Shown: piece by piece, positions 27,168 through 36,146 of the stretch | Layout: the number at the start of each line of letters is the position of its first letter | Position numbering within the stretch: the first letter of the stretch is position 1 | NCBI GenBank assembly: GCA_016716185.1 | Contig: JADJWV010000003.1 | Span: 186,001 to 250,000 of the forward strand | DNA from: Saprospiraceae bacterium | Lineage (GTDB): Bacteria > Bacteroidota > Bacteroidia > Chitinophagales > Saprospiraceae | Length of the DNA: 64,000 bases | Reading direction: 5' to 3' | The notes under the pieces: generated by a model | Database searches by the model: none | What the model saw: the letters and a program-made list of their open reading frames with translations, nothing else | What the model was told of the DNA's origin: nothing | Made by a program: the position numbers and the translations under genes

Positions 27168-28259
27168 TTATTTATTTTGATTAAGAGCGTCCGTTAGCAA
27201 TTCAGCGAATTTATCGGGGGAGCAGGCAAAACAGGGAATTCTAAAACTATTCAATTTGTGGGCAAGTGACATATCGTATTCCGGGATGCCATTGTCCGAC
27301 AAACTCAACAGGCAAAACATACTTGCACCTCTTTCCAACAACCATTGAATCTGTTTGAGAAGAGGGTCCTTACTGCCCCCTTCAAATAGATCGCTGACTA
27401 AAAAGATGAGACAATCAGAAGGATTTCTGATTTTTTGAGCTGTATAGCTCATGGCCAATCCAATATCGGTACCACCCCCACAAGCAGTACTGAATAAAAG
27501 GTTAACAGGATCATCGTATTTTCCCGAGAGATCAGATACTTCAGTATTGAAAAAAATAAGATGTGTTTCAATGGTCTTTAAGGAAGCCAGAACAGAAGAA
27601 ATGATTGCAGAATAAATCATGCTTTCCACCATGGATTCCGAAGTGTCGACCAGGATAAAAATTTCTGGAAGCCGATTTCCCTTGCGGTAACCATACCATT
27701 GTTCGGGTATGATGGATTTAATTTCGTTGTTATAGTGCCTCAAATTCCTTTGGATAGTTTTTTTCCAGTCGATTTGGCCCGATTCAGGCAACAAGGGTTT
27801 AGATACGGGAACCTTTGCCTTTTGTATGGCTGGTATCAACTTATTTTTTATTTTTTGCTCGATCTCAGCAACGATTTGCTGAACAAGCTTCCTTGCTACA
27901 TTCCTGGTTTTATCGGGCAGCAGATGCTGGAACTGAAGAATATTGGCAACCATCGATACGGAAGGTTCGATTTTTTCCAAAAGTTCGGGTTCCAGCAGCA
28001 TTTCTTTGACTCCCTGTCGTTCTAATGCATCCTGTTGCATGATCTGAACAACTTCCGATGGAAAATGTAAGCGGATGCCATCCAGCCATTTCTTTATTTT
28101 CAGCGGTGATTTGCCAAACCCCGATGTGCCTTTTCCGCCATACACTGCATCCAGAAGTTGTTCAACTTCCTTAAATTCATGCTCCTGTTCGTCGTTTTTT
28201 GGTTCTTCGGAATCATCGCCTAAAACCAATTTCCATCGTTGCAGAGGATTGAGTTCCAT
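27168..28259 (-). CDS. VWA-domain protein (CoxE-like)
   Basis: This soluble protein of about 363 residues has an N-terminal helical part (about 1-195) and a C-terminal von Willebrand A domain. The metal-ion site is DTSES (in EIFILVDTSESM), with GGGTDIG providing the conserved Thr and LIFLVSDLFEGG the later Asp. Such proteins commonly work with a MoxR-type AAA ATPase as a cofactor-insertion or chelatase-like pair, but no such ATPase is in the neighbourhood. The start at 28259 (ATGGAACTC) is chosen because a longer TTG start at 28268 is the end of the -7 box TAATTTTG. Confidence 0.82.
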   Translation of the reverse strand: MELNPLQRWKLVLGDDSEEPKNDEQEHEFKEVEQLLDAVYGGKGTSGFGKSPLKIKKWLDGIRLHFPSEVVQIMQQDALERQGVKEMLLEPELLEKIEPSVSMVANILQFQHLLPDKTRNVARKLVQQIVAEIEQKIKNKLIPAIQKAKVPVSKPLLPESGQIDWKKTIQRNLRHYNNEIKSIIPEQWYGYRKGNRLPEIFILVDTSESMVESMIYSAIISSVLASLKTIETHLIFFNTEVSDLSGKYDDPVNLLFSTACGGGTDIGLAMSYTAQKIRNPSDCLIFLVSDLFEGGSKDPLLKQIQWLLERGASMFCLLSLSDNGIPEYDMSLAHKLNSFRIPCFACSPDKFAELLTDALNQNK

Positions 28260-28265
28260 ACCATG

Positions 28266-28282
28266 CAAAATTAGTATTTTTA
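28266..28282. promoter_or_regulatory. Overlapping divergent -7 boxes
   Basis: On the minus strand TAATTTTG (complement of 28266-28273) is 6 bases before the VWA gene ATG at 28259. On the plus strand TATTTTTA (28275-28282) is 19 bases before the ATG at 28302. The two boxes are almost back to back, so polymerase binding for one gene should exclude the other. Confidence 0.45.
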
Positions 28283-28301
28283 CAAGCTTTTATTGAATCG
28301 T

Positions 28302-30110
28302 ATGAGCAGTTATCTGAAGTGGTTTTTTTCTATTGCATTCAGCTGGTTAATCTGGTTTTCTTTAATGCGAATATGTTTTTTGGTTTCCGCATATTTTTTC
28401 AATTATCAGATTGAAGCCGGTGAAGTGGTAAAAATTTTATTTCAGGGAATGTATATGGATGCTTCTATGGCTGGATATCTGATGTTGATCCCTTTGTTGC
28501 TTTTTTTTGTAAAAGATTATATTCCTTATTCAAAGATAATTTTCTACTATCACTTGATTTTTTCAGGCATCATTTCAATACTTTATAGCGCAGATGCAGT
28601 GTTATACAAGGAGTGGGGTTACAGGATGGATAAAACGGCTTTTATATATCTGGCAAACTTTAAAGAGGCGGGAAATTTTATTGCGTTTTCCAATGTATTG
28701 ATAGGGATTTCATTAATAGGATTATATTTCTATGTAGCCTGTGTTCTTTTTAAAAAAATAAAGATCGAACCAAGTCAATTACAAAAAAAGAGCATCTATT
28801 TATTCAACTTGGTTTTCCTTCCGGCCATGATTTTGCCGATCAGAGGTGGAACCGGTATCATACCCATGAATCCTGGTAAAGTATATTTCAGTACACATGC
28901 CATTTCAAACCATGCTGCACTTAATGTTCCGTGGAATCTGTTATACAGCATCAATAAAACAAGAAAATCAGATCACGAGATTCAGTTTATGGAATCAGAA
29001 GAAGCAGATCGCATTTTAAAGGCAAATAAGAGCCTGGAACTCACACCCAGACCTTTATTTATCAGTTCGCAGCGTCCGAAAATTCTGATGTTTATATTGG
29101 AGAGTTTCACTTCGAATCTGATCTTTCGTGAATTTCGGGGTTCAGAAATTACCCCGGGCCTTAACCGGTATTTTAAAACAGGCATTTATTTTAAAAATGC
29201 ATATGCATCAGGCGACCGGACAGAAATGGGGCTTGCTGCCAGTTTAAGCGGGTTTCCTGCGCAACCATTTTCTTCCATATTGCATTATCCCGATAAAACA
29301 CAACGATTGCCTTCACTTATTCCTGATTTAAAAAAACAAGGATACCGTACTTCATTTTATTATGGGGGTGATGTCAGTTTCGCAAACATGAATACTTTTC
29401 TACTGAATGCTGGTTGCGATGAAATTTTAGATAAAAATGATTTTCCAAGTTCCAGTTACAACGCAAAATGGGGAGTTCATGATCATATTCTGTTTGAAAA
29501 AGTATATAGTGAAGTTATTGCAGATACGTCCCGTTTTTTCAAAATCTGTCTAAGTTTGAGCAGTCATCCTCCCTATGATGTACCCGAACCCACCCAATGG
29601 GAGGGAATCAGCGAAGAAACGCAGTTTCTCAATACTGCTTATTATACAGATAAATATTTGACTCTTTTTCTCGATAAGTTGCAGAAAGATCCGGTCTGGA
29701 ATGAGCTTTTGGTGGTCATCGTGGCAGATCATGGAGCGAGATTGCCTGGAAATTTTGAATATCATACACCAGAAAAGTTTCACATTCCACTTTGGTTGGG
29801 TGGTGGCGTTGTGCAAAAGGACAGCAGCATACAAACAGTAGTGAGTCAATCAGACTTGCCGGGAATAATGCTCAATGAACTGGGATTAACTTCTGAAAAG
29901 TATTTGTTTTCAAATTCATTGGGCACTGTCAAAATACCATTTGCATATTATGCATTTAATAAAGGCTATGGTATGGTAGATTCCTGTGGGAGCGCATCCT
30001 GGAATTTGGAGCCACACCATTTGCTTTTATCTCATGGAGAACCGTGCGCAACTGAAATTCTCGGAAAAGCTTTTGTACAAAAAGTGGTAGGAAGTTTTCA
30101 GAAGTTGTAA
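28302..30110 (+). CDS. Membrane-anchored sulfatase-fold phosphoglycerol transferase-like enzyme
   Basis: This LtaS/MdoB-like protein of about 602 residues has five N-terminal transmembrane segments (about 1-190) and an extracytoplasmic alkaline phosphatase-superfamily domain (about 240-600). PKILMFILESFTSN has the metal-binding Glu. ASGDRTEMGLAASLSGFP provides the threonine nucleophile, and VIVADHGARLPG the metal-binding Asp-His. LSLSSHPPYDVPEP is also family-typical. Bacteroidota members may decorate lipid A or glycans with phosphoethanolamine or phosphoglycerol; the donor is unknown. The ATG at 28302 is preferred over an in-frame TTG three codons earlier. Confidence 0.88.
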   Translation: MSSYLKWFFSIAFSWLIWFSLMRICFLVSAYFFNYQIEAGEVVKILFQGMYMDASMAGYLMLIPLLLFFVKDYIPYSKIIFYYHLIFSGIISILYSADAVLYKEWGYRMDKTAFIYLANFKEAGNFIAFSNVLIGISLIGLYFYVACVLFKKIKIEPSQLQKKSIYLFNLVFLPAMILPIRGGTGIIPMNPGKVYFSTHAISNHAALNVPWNLLYSINKTRKSDHEIQFMESEEADRILKANKSLELTPRPLFISSQRPKILMFILESFTSNLIFREFRGSEITPGLNRYFKTGIYFKNAYASGDRTEMGLAASLSGFPAQPFSSILHYPDKTQRLPSLIPDLKKQGYRTSFYYGGDVSFANMNTFLLNAGCDEILDKNDFPSSSYNAKWGVHDHILFEKVYSEVIADTSRFFKICLSLSSHPPYDVPEPTQWEGISEETQFLNTAYYTDKYLTLFLDKLQKDPVWNELLVVIVADHGARLPGNFEYHTPEKFHIPLWLGGGVVQKDSSIQTVVSQSDLPGIMLNELGLTSEKYLFSNSLGTVKIPFAYYAFNKGYGMVDSCGSASWNLEPHHLLLSHGEPCATEILGKAFVQKVVGSFQKL

Positions 30111-30224
30111 ATAGGCTTATCTATTCAAATGCGGTCAATTTTAAATTTTTGCAGCGTTCTTCTTTAGTTTTTAATGGTATGTAACTGGCACAAGCCAAAT
30201 GCAAAAATGGGTTTATCGATTGGT

Positions 30225-30812
30225 TTAGTTTTTCTTTTCAGCAATAAAAAACAACTCGTTTCCGGCACGAGGAGGAATGCTGTTGTTGCAACTTTCCATT
30301 TTCAGAAGTCTGAACCGCTTCTCAAACAAATTCCTGTATTCATCGCGATCCCCTCCGAAAGGTGGCCCTTCAACTTTAAATGGTGAAGCGAAAAGCAAAC
30401 CTGCTACTTGACCTCCGTCGTTCAACAGAGACGCACAATGGTCTATGTAATCCAGTCTGCGATCCGGATGCAAGGCACAAAAGAATGTTTGTTCGAGAAT
30501 GAAATCATAAGTACCCTGGTGTTCAAAAAAATCATTGCATATGCAATTTACCCGGGGATATTTCTTAAACTTCTGATGCAACATTTCGACAGCAGCAGGA
30601 GAAATATCGATTAGGCTGATGTTGGTGAATCCCATTTCTACCAATGCCTCGGCTTCGTATGCATTGCCACATCCCGGAATTAGAATTTTAAGATTTTTGT
30701 CCGTAAAATCTTTCATGTAATCCAATAAAGCCGGAGATGCATAACCAATATCCCATCCGGTTTGCCCGTTCAGCCATCTTTGGTTCCAGTATTCTTTATT
30801 AAGATCGTTCAT
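30225..30812 (-). CDS. SAM-dependent methyltransferase, thiopurine methyltransferase family
   Basis: This protein of about 195 residues begins MNDLNKEYWNQRW. WLNGQTGWDIGYASPALLDY is the N-terminal signature of the TPMT-like family. The SAM-binding motif I is ILIPGCGNAYEAEAL, followed by SLIDISPAAVEML (acidic residue for the ribose) and DFILEQTFFCALHP. The substrate is unknown; bacterial members methylate thiols, selenium or tellurium species. A longer start at 30839 is possible, but the conserved region begins after residue 10. It converges on the sulfatase-fold gene. Confidence 0.88.
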   Translation of the reverse strand: MNDLNKEYWNQRWLNGQTGWDIGYASPALLDYMKDFTDKNLKILIPGCGNAYEAEALVEMGFTNISLIDISPAAVEMLHQKFKKYPRVNCICNDFFEHQGTYDFILEQTFFCALHPDRRLDYIDHCASLLNDGGQVAGLLFASPFKVEGPPFGGDRDEYRNLFEKRFRLLKMESCNNSIPPRAGNELFFIAEKKN

Positions 30813-30890
30813 CAAATTAATTATATTTATGTGAAGCACTATTATTCAAGCTCGTTAAAATATTTTTTAATAAGAGGATATAAATTTACC

Positions 30891-31937
30891 TTATTTGACA
30901 TAAAACCTCACCAGAACGGGATAATGGTCTGAATATGGCATATGCAGAACTTTATGAGTACAAAAAATGATTTCTTTCAGGTCACCTAAAACATAATCTA
31001 TTCGAAGCCCGGGTAAGGCTCCTGCATAAGTGGTTCCCAATCCGAACCCACACTCTAAAAAGCTATCATTCCGGTCTCCTGCAAGAATTTTATAACTGTG
31101 TGAAAATGGAGTATCGTTAAAGTCTCCTGCAATTACACAGGGTTTGTCACAGAAAGATGCATCTTCATTTACCATCGCAGCCTGTTTAGACCTGACGATC
31201 GCACTGTTCTTGTACTTTCGCAGCATGTTTTTCAAATTGCCAATGGTTTCTTCATCGCCTTCGTCCTGATCTTTTGTGATGGCCGTAACTTCTTTAGTGA
31301 TCTGATTACTTTGTAAATGTAAACTATACACACGAACCGTTTTTCCCTGCAATAAAATATCTACCCACAAACAACTGTTAGTTTTCTTTCCAAAATCTAT
31401 TTTGCCTTTGTCGAGAATGGGAAATTTTGAATAAATAGCGGCGCCATGCTGCAGCAAATAATGAAAATAAGGGTAGATTCCGGCTTTGTTAATGATCTCA
31501 TCCGCAAAAAAATTATCCTCCTGTACGCAAAGCACATCCGGATCGTGTTGTCGGATGAATGAAATGAATTTGTTTTTCTTCATTTGCATAATGGCAGCAG
31601 AAGTATCTTTTAATTGCTTTAGCCCATACACGTTGTAACTCATGAGACTGATGGGTTCTTTTTGGCATTTGTTGGCCGTTGAGGGTTCACCAAAACTAAA
31701 CATCAGCAGAAGTGGATTCCATCCCAATAACAGGGTAAGGATTGGCAGCCATATATTTTTCCAATGAAAGAATAACCAGAATAATGCCAATAAAATATTG
31801 ATGATAAAAACAACAGGAATGAATAAACTCGATATGGAGAACATCCAGAAAACTGAAGGCTCCAGACCTACCATGATATATATGACCACACATACAAAGA
31901 ACCAAACGATATTTAAGGATAAAATAAATCTAAGCAT
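30891..31937 (-). CDS. Endonuclease/exonuclease/phosphatase family membrane protein
   Basis: The 348-residue protein has three N-terminal hydrophobic segments (about 4-24, 29-57, 62-84) and then an EEP (DNase I-like) domain. The domain shows SYNVYGLKQ, DVLCVQED with the metal-binding Glu, VIAGDFNDTPFSHSY and YSDHYPVLVRF. All catalytic positions appear present. The substrate is unknown; nucleic acids and phospholipids or inositol phosphates are alternatives in this fold. It lies 3 bases behind the rhomboid gene, in a run mutL - rhomboid - rhomboid - EEP on the minus strand that is probably one operon. Confidence 0.88.
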   Translation of the reverse strand: MLRFILSLNIVWFFVCVVIYIMVGLEPSVFWMFSISSLFIPVVFIINILLALFWLFFHWKNIWLPILTLLLGWNPLLLMFSFGEPSTANKCQKEPISLMSYNVYGLKQLKDTSAAIMQMKKNKFISFIRQHDPDVLCVQEDNFFADEIINKAGIYPYFHYLLQHGAAIYSKFPILDKGKIDFGKKTNSCLWVDILLQGKTVRVYSLHLQSNQITKEVTAITKDQDEGDEETIGNLKNMLRKYKNSAIVRSKQAAMVNEDASFCDKPCVIAGDFNDTPFSHSYKILAGDRNDSFLECGFGLGTTYAGALPGLRIDYVLGDLKEIIFCTHKVLHMPYSDHYPVLVRFYVK

Positions 31938-31940
31938 GAT

Positions 31941-32825
31941 TCACTCTTTACTCCTTCGATCGAGAAAGGATCTTTCTTCTTCACTTAAAGCCTGAATTCC
32001 CTGTTTATGTATTTTATCCAGAATTTTATTCAATCGGTCTTCACCAGGTTTTTCAGAGTCGTGGCCGGATTCCCGTTTCTGAAACTTTACAGTCCTTGAT
32101 TTTTTCGTGGATTTTGGGATTGAAAATTGTTGGATAAAATCCATCTGTATGCCTTTTCGCAGAAACACGATGTAAAGATAACCCCACAAGGCCCCGCCCA
32201 GATGTGCAAAGTGTCCGCCGGAATTGCTGTTTTGTCCTGCAAATAAAATATCCAGTACCAGGATGATCATGGCTAAGTATTTAAGCTGGACATTTCCAAA
32301 AATAAACAGTCGGATGTTGTATGTTGGAGAGATGGTTGCTGCTGCAAACAACAAGCCGTTGACAGCGGCTGATGCACCGTAGGCGTGTACTTCAATATGC
32401 TTGTACCAGGGGATGAATTGTGCCGAAATTAAAAACACCAGGGCTCCGAAGAGTGCAGCTTCAAAGAAAATATATTTCGAATGCCGGTGTCCAATCAGAT
32501 CTTCTACAATTCCGGCAAACCAATAAAGCCACATCATATTCCAAAGTAAATGGAAGAATCCCTCGTGAACGAAGATGTGGGTAAGCCAAACCCAAATATG
32601 CCAGACATTATCCATCCACTCCGAAGACAAACTTACTGAATGAATGATATCGTAATAAGCTACGCCTGCTATTCCGCCGTTGCTAAAAGTGAACCAGGCC
32701 TTTAAAACATTGAGCAATAAAAAAACCACAATACAAATGGCAATGCACTGGATCCAGAATCCTCCGGTCTTTAGTTTATATCGAATGTCTTTGAGAATTG
32801 AATCAAACATATCAGGGTCGGGCAC
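31941..32825 (-). CDS. Rhomboid intramembrane serine protease (second of tandem pair)
   Basis: The 294-residue protein has six or seven transmembrane segments and a basic cytoplasmic tail (about 220-294). Rhomboid marks are HIFVHEGFFHLLWNMMWLYWFA, the serine motif GASAAVNG and the histidine motif HFAHLGGALWG. The serine motif is GASAA rather than the usual GASGA, but the catalytic serine is kept. It overlaps the upstream rhomboid gene by 14 bases, which suggests coupled translation and possibly paired function. Targets are unknown. Confidence 0.9.
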   Translation of the reverse strand: MPDPDMFDSILKDIRYKLKTGGFWIQCIAICIVVFLLLNVLKAWFTFSNGGIAGVAYYDIIHSVSLSSEWMDNVWHIWVWLTHIFVHEGFFHLLWNMMWLYWFAGIVEDLIGHRHSKYIFFEAALFGALVFLISAQFIPWYKHIEVHAYGASAAVNGLLFAAATISPTYNIRLFIFGNVQLKYLAMIILVLDILFAGQNSNSGGHFAHLGGALWGYLYIVFLRKGIQMDFIQQFSIPKSTKKSRTVKFQKRESGHDSEKPGEDRLNKILDKIHKQGIQALSEEERSFLDRRSKE

Positions 32826-33414
32826 GCCAAAAATACAACAATATAAATCCCATCAAGGCCCCACCCAAATGCGCGTAGTGGGCGATTCCCGTATGGTAAC
32901 CGCTTAAACCCCAGATCAAATCACCTGCCAGAAAAAACATAGCGAGATATTTAGCTTTCACGGGTATGGGTATAAACAAAAGACTCATGGGTAGATTTGG
33001 ATACAAATATGCAAGACCGATAAACAAACCATTGATCGCTCCGGAAGCGCCAACCACCGGAATATATGCTTCTGATTCTGCACCCATATATTGAATGATA
33101 ATAAATTTAGACAAGATGTGCAGGATGGCACCACCCAATCCACAAGCCAGATAATAGGCCGTAAATTTTTTAGTTCCCAGACTTTGTTCCATGAGTGGCC
33201 CAATGAAAAATAAGGACAACATGTTGAAAAGCAAATGATTGGCACTGCCATGCATAAACATGTGTGTAATCACCTGCCAGGGCTGAAACATCGGTGTCCC
33301 GGGATAAAACAAATATAGCTGATGCTTGAAGTCAGCCATTATACTCAATGAAGCAAAAAATAAAATAATGTTGATAAACAGAAGATGTTTAACGGCGTCT
33401 GTAATTTGGAACAT
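32812..33414 (-). CDS. Rhomboid intramembrane serine protease (first of tandem pair)
   Basis: This is a compact 200-residue six-transmembrane rhomboid. It shows HMFMHGSANHLLFNMLSLFFIG, the canonical serine motif GASGAINGLFIG and the histidine motif HYAHLGGALMG. It lies 3 bases behind mutL and overlaps the next rhomboid gene by 14 bases. It is not simply a fragment of its neighbour: each has a complete Ser/His dyad. Confidence 0.92.
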   Translation of the reverse strand: MFQITDAVKHLLFINIILFFASLSIMADFKHQLYLFYPGTPMFQPWQVITHMFMHGSANHLLFNMLSLFFIGPLMEQSLGTKKFTAYYLACGLGGAILHILSKFIIIQYMGAESEAYIPVVGASGAINGLFIGLAYLYPNLPMSLLFIPIPVKAKYLAMFFLAGDLIWGLSGYHTGIAHYAHLGGALMGFILLYFWRARP

Positions 33415-33417
33415 GCG

Positions 33418-35211
33418 TTAACTGAATTTTTTTTGTAATTCTTCAATACTCAAATGAAAGATACATTTTTTCCCGGAAGGACTGGTATAAGGTATTTCAC
33501 AAAGAAACAACTGTTCAACAAGTTTTTCAATTTCTTCTGCTTGCAGAGTCTTATTTCTTTTCAGTGCTGCCGCGGAAGCCAGGGATTGGGCAATGTGATC
33601 CGTAAATGGTAGTTGTATTTCCTGATTCCGTTTGTATTCTTCCATTACATTTTCGACCAGTAATTGCTCGATGGAGGGAATTTTAATTTCCGCAGGAATA
33701 CCATGAATCACAAATGAATTGCTGCCAAAGGCTTCGATTTCAAAACCGGCATAACTTAAAGGTTCGAGAATTTCATTCAATAAAGCAGCATCCTGAGTGG
33801 TGAGGTGCAAAGTCTGAGGGAAGAGCAATTTTTGCGTCAGGCGGGATTTCGATTGAATTCTCTGTTTGTAGTATTCGTATAGTATTCTTTCGCTTGCCAG
33901 GTGCTGGTCGATAATGGTAATCCCGGTATTCAGCTGCACGATGATGTAACTCGATAAATACTGATAGGCTTTGAATGAAGATGCGACTTCGCCCAGCTCC
34001 AGGTTTTGAACACCGGGGTCAGAATTCATTCGCGAATCAATAATTTGGGTTTGTTCCGTGGCCTCCGGGTCCTCAGATGGAAATGCAACCTGATCCCATC
34101 TGATATTTTTGGAGTTCTCTGCAATTGGGGAAAAACCCGATGCCATCACATGTTGGAATTCGCCGGTTAAAGCACGGTCGATTCCCGGATTTGCTGAATC
34201 AAAATCGATCATGGGGGTAAAACTGTACTGAGATAAGCTATACCTCACTGCCGCTTTTAGAAATTGATAGACCAGTTTATCTTCTTCAAATTTGATTTCA
34301 TTTTTGGTTGGGTGGACATTGATATCGATTTTTTCGGGATCGATATTCAAAAACAATACATAAAACGGATATGTATCGTCCTGCAGGATCTGATCGTAGG
34401 CCGCCTGAACGGCATGTTGCAAATATGAACTCCTGATGGCTCGTCGGTTTACAAAAAGGTACTGCTCGCCCCTGGTTTTGCGCGCAATTTCAGGTTTGCC
34501 AATAAAGCCACTGATTTCCAGAACATCGGATTGAGGTTGCACCACCAACAATGCTTCCTGATATTTTTTTCCAAAAACTGCAATGATGCGCTGTTTCAGA
34601 TTTGAAGGAGTCAGTTTGTATTTTATTTCATCATTGATCTGGAGACTGAATGAAATTTCAGGAAATGAAACAGCCTGATAAATAAACTCATCGACGATGT
34701 GTCTTAATTCAATCGAATCCGATTTGAGAAATTTCCGTCTTGCGGGCACATTAAAAAACAAGTTTTTAACCTGAATCTGAGTTCCCGGGTTGCAGGCACA
34801 AGGCTCCTGGTTTTTTATTTTGGATTCCGTGATCACAATCCGGGTACCGGTTACATGATCGTGAGGCTTCGTTTTTAATTCAACTTGTGCTACCGAGGCT
34901 ATTGATGCCAGAGCTTCTCCTCTGAATCCTTTGGTTTGAATTTTAAAAAGATCATCGGCATTGAGAATTTTCGAAGTAGCATGCCGCTCAAATGCCATTC
35001 TCGCATCAGTAGGACTCATTCCGCATCCATTGTCGTGAATTTGAATCAGGGTTTTGCCGGCATCGCGGATCAGCAGCTTGATATCAGAAGCACCTGAATC
35101 GAGTGCATTATCAATGAGTTCCTTAACCACTGAAGCAGGTCTTTGGATCACTTCTCCTGCTGCAATTTGGTTGATCACTCCATCCGGTAAAAGTCTGATT
35201 ATATCAGCCAT
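33418..35211 (-). CDS. mutL: DNA mismatch repair protein MutL
   Basis: MutL links mismatch recognition by MutS to strand removal. The 597-residue protein has a complete GHKL ATPase: AAGEVIQRPASVVKELIDNA, DNGCGMSP and GFRGEALASI. The NVHPTKNEIKFEED segment closes the N-terminal domain (to about 335). The C-terminal dimerisation domain contains IDQHLASERILYEYY. This resembles the endonuclease motif DQHAxxExxxxE with Ala replaced by Leu, and the C-terminal end lacks a clear CPHGRP block. Intrinsic nicking activity is therefore possible but uncertain. It is probably the first gene of a run with two rhomboids and an EEP protein. Confidence 0.95.
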   Translation of the reverse strand: MADIIRLLPDGVINQIAAGEVIQRPASVVKELIDNALDSGASDIKLLIRDAGKTLIQIHDNGCGMSPTDARMAFERHATSKILNADDLFKIQTKGFRGEALASIASVAQVELKTKPHDHVTGTRIVITESKIKNQEPCACNPGTQIQVKNLFFNVPARRKFLKSDSIELRHIVDEFIYQAVSFPEISFSLQINDEIKYKLTPSNLKQRIIAVFGKKYQEALLVVQPQSDVLEISGFIGKPEIARKTRGEQYLFVNRRAIRSSYLQHAVQAAYDQILQDDTYPFYVLFLNIDPEKIDINVHPTKNEIKFEEDKLVYQFLKAAVRYSLSQYSFTPMIDFDSANPGIDRALTGEFQHVMASGFSPIAENSKNIRWDQVAFPSEDPEATEQTQIIDSRMNSDPGVQNLELGEVASSFKAYQYLSSYIIVQLNTGITIIDQHLASERILYEYYKQRIQSKSRLTQKLLFPQTLHLTTQDAALLNEILEPLSYAGFEIEAFGSNSFVIHGIPAEIKIPSIEQLLVENVMEEYKRNQEIQLPFTDHIAQSLASAAALKRNKTLQAEEIEKLVEQLFLCEIPYTSPSGKKCIFHLSIEELQKKFS

Positions 35212-35708
35212 ATATGTTATCTAAAACAGGATGTAAGGTAAGGTGTTTTCACAGGACTACAATCTAACAAAATTCAAATTACTAAGGTTCTGAACCTTGA
35301 AAAATTAAAAATTCAAATATAGTTCATAGAGATGGATTGAATGTAGAGATAGAAAAACAAGTGAATTCCGTAAATTCATAATGGAGCAATCAAAAAGGAA
35401 TTTAATTCGGCTATTTTCATTTTAGCCTATGAACTATTTCGGTTGATCAACCCGCCAACGAAATTCTTCGCGCTCCTTCAAGTCTTGTTATCTATATGAC
35501 AGAAATTAGGCAACGAAATCTCCAATTTTCAACCTATGTTTGATATTCTAAAAGTCTAAAAGGTCGAAAGGTCGAAAGGTCGAAAGGTCGAAAGGTCGAA
35601 ACTTCGAAAAGTCGAAAATACTTTTTTATTTCTCCCGCAGATCGCGCAGATCGCGCAGATTTTTCAAAATCATTTTTTTCAAAAGGTCGAAAGGTCAAAA
35701 GGTCGAAA

Positions 35709-35766
35709 TCCCGATAAAATTGCATAATACTTCAGAAAAGAAATAATTAGCCTTATTTTATCGGGA
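35709..35766. repeat. 58-bp palindromic element, copy 1 in the composite array
   Basis: Perfect 12-base arms tcccgataaaat and attttatcggga flank a 34-base AT-rich centre that begins tgcataatac. Confidence 0.8.
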
Positions 35767-35926
35767 CGAAAGGTCGAAACTTCGAAAGGTCGAAACTTCG
35801 AAAGGTCGAAACTTCGAAAAGTCGAAAAGTCGAAAATACTTTTTTATTTCTCCCGCAGATCGCGCAGATCGCGCAGATTTTTCTAAATCATTTTTTTCAA
35901 AAGGTCGAAAGGTCAAAAGGTCAAAA

Positions 35927-35984
35927 TCCCGACAAAATTGCATAATACTTCAGAAAAGAAATAGTTAGCCTTATTTTATCGGGA
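35927..35984. repeat. 58-bp palindromic element, copy 2 in the composite array
   Basis: This is the same as the copy 218 bases earlier, with the left arm changed to tcccgacaaaat, which breaks one pair of the stem, and one change in the centre. Confidence 0.78.
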
Positions 35985-36133
35985 CGAAAGGTCTAAAGGT
36001 CGAAACTTCGAAACTTCGAAAAGTCGAAAATACTTTTTTATTTCTCCCGCAGATCGCGCAGATCGCGCAGATTTTTCTAAATCATTTTTTTCAAAAGGTC
36101 GAAAGGTCTTTAGAAATGGCTTTCAACTTTTTG

Positions 36134-36141
36134 TAACTTCG
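36134..36141 (+). promoter_or_regulatory. -7-like box of the CHAD gene
   Basis: TAACTTCG differs from TAnnTTTG at one position and ends 5 bases before the ATG at 36147, immediately after the composite repeat array. A transcript from it would be leaderless. Confidence 0.4.
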
Positions 36142-36146
36142 CCGTT

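Larger units (their letters stand above)
35530..36115. repeat. Composite tandem array of ggtcgaaa runs, cgcagatc blocks and palindromes
   Basis: This lies between the divergent starts of mutL and the CHAD gene. A composite unit repeats about three times: a variable run of ggtcgaaa / acttcgaa, then a constant block with tctcccgcag and atcgcgcag repeats, then caaaaggtcgaaaggtc, then the 58-bp palindrome. The constant block starts at 35631, 35849 and 36043, giving unit lengths of 218 and 194 bases; the difference is in the ggtcgaaa run. The third unit stops before the palindrome. Bases 35212-35530 show no gene or clear repeat. Confidence 0.88.

Noticed and set aside
31941..33414. One rhomboid gene broken by a frameshift
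   Set aside because: Each frame has its own full set of transmembrane segments and its own Ser/His dyad; they are two genes.
35534..35943. Two similar minus-strand frames of about 60 codons in the composite array
   Set aside because: They are the same repeat unit read twice (RPFD-type runs) with no promoter; repetition explains their similarity.
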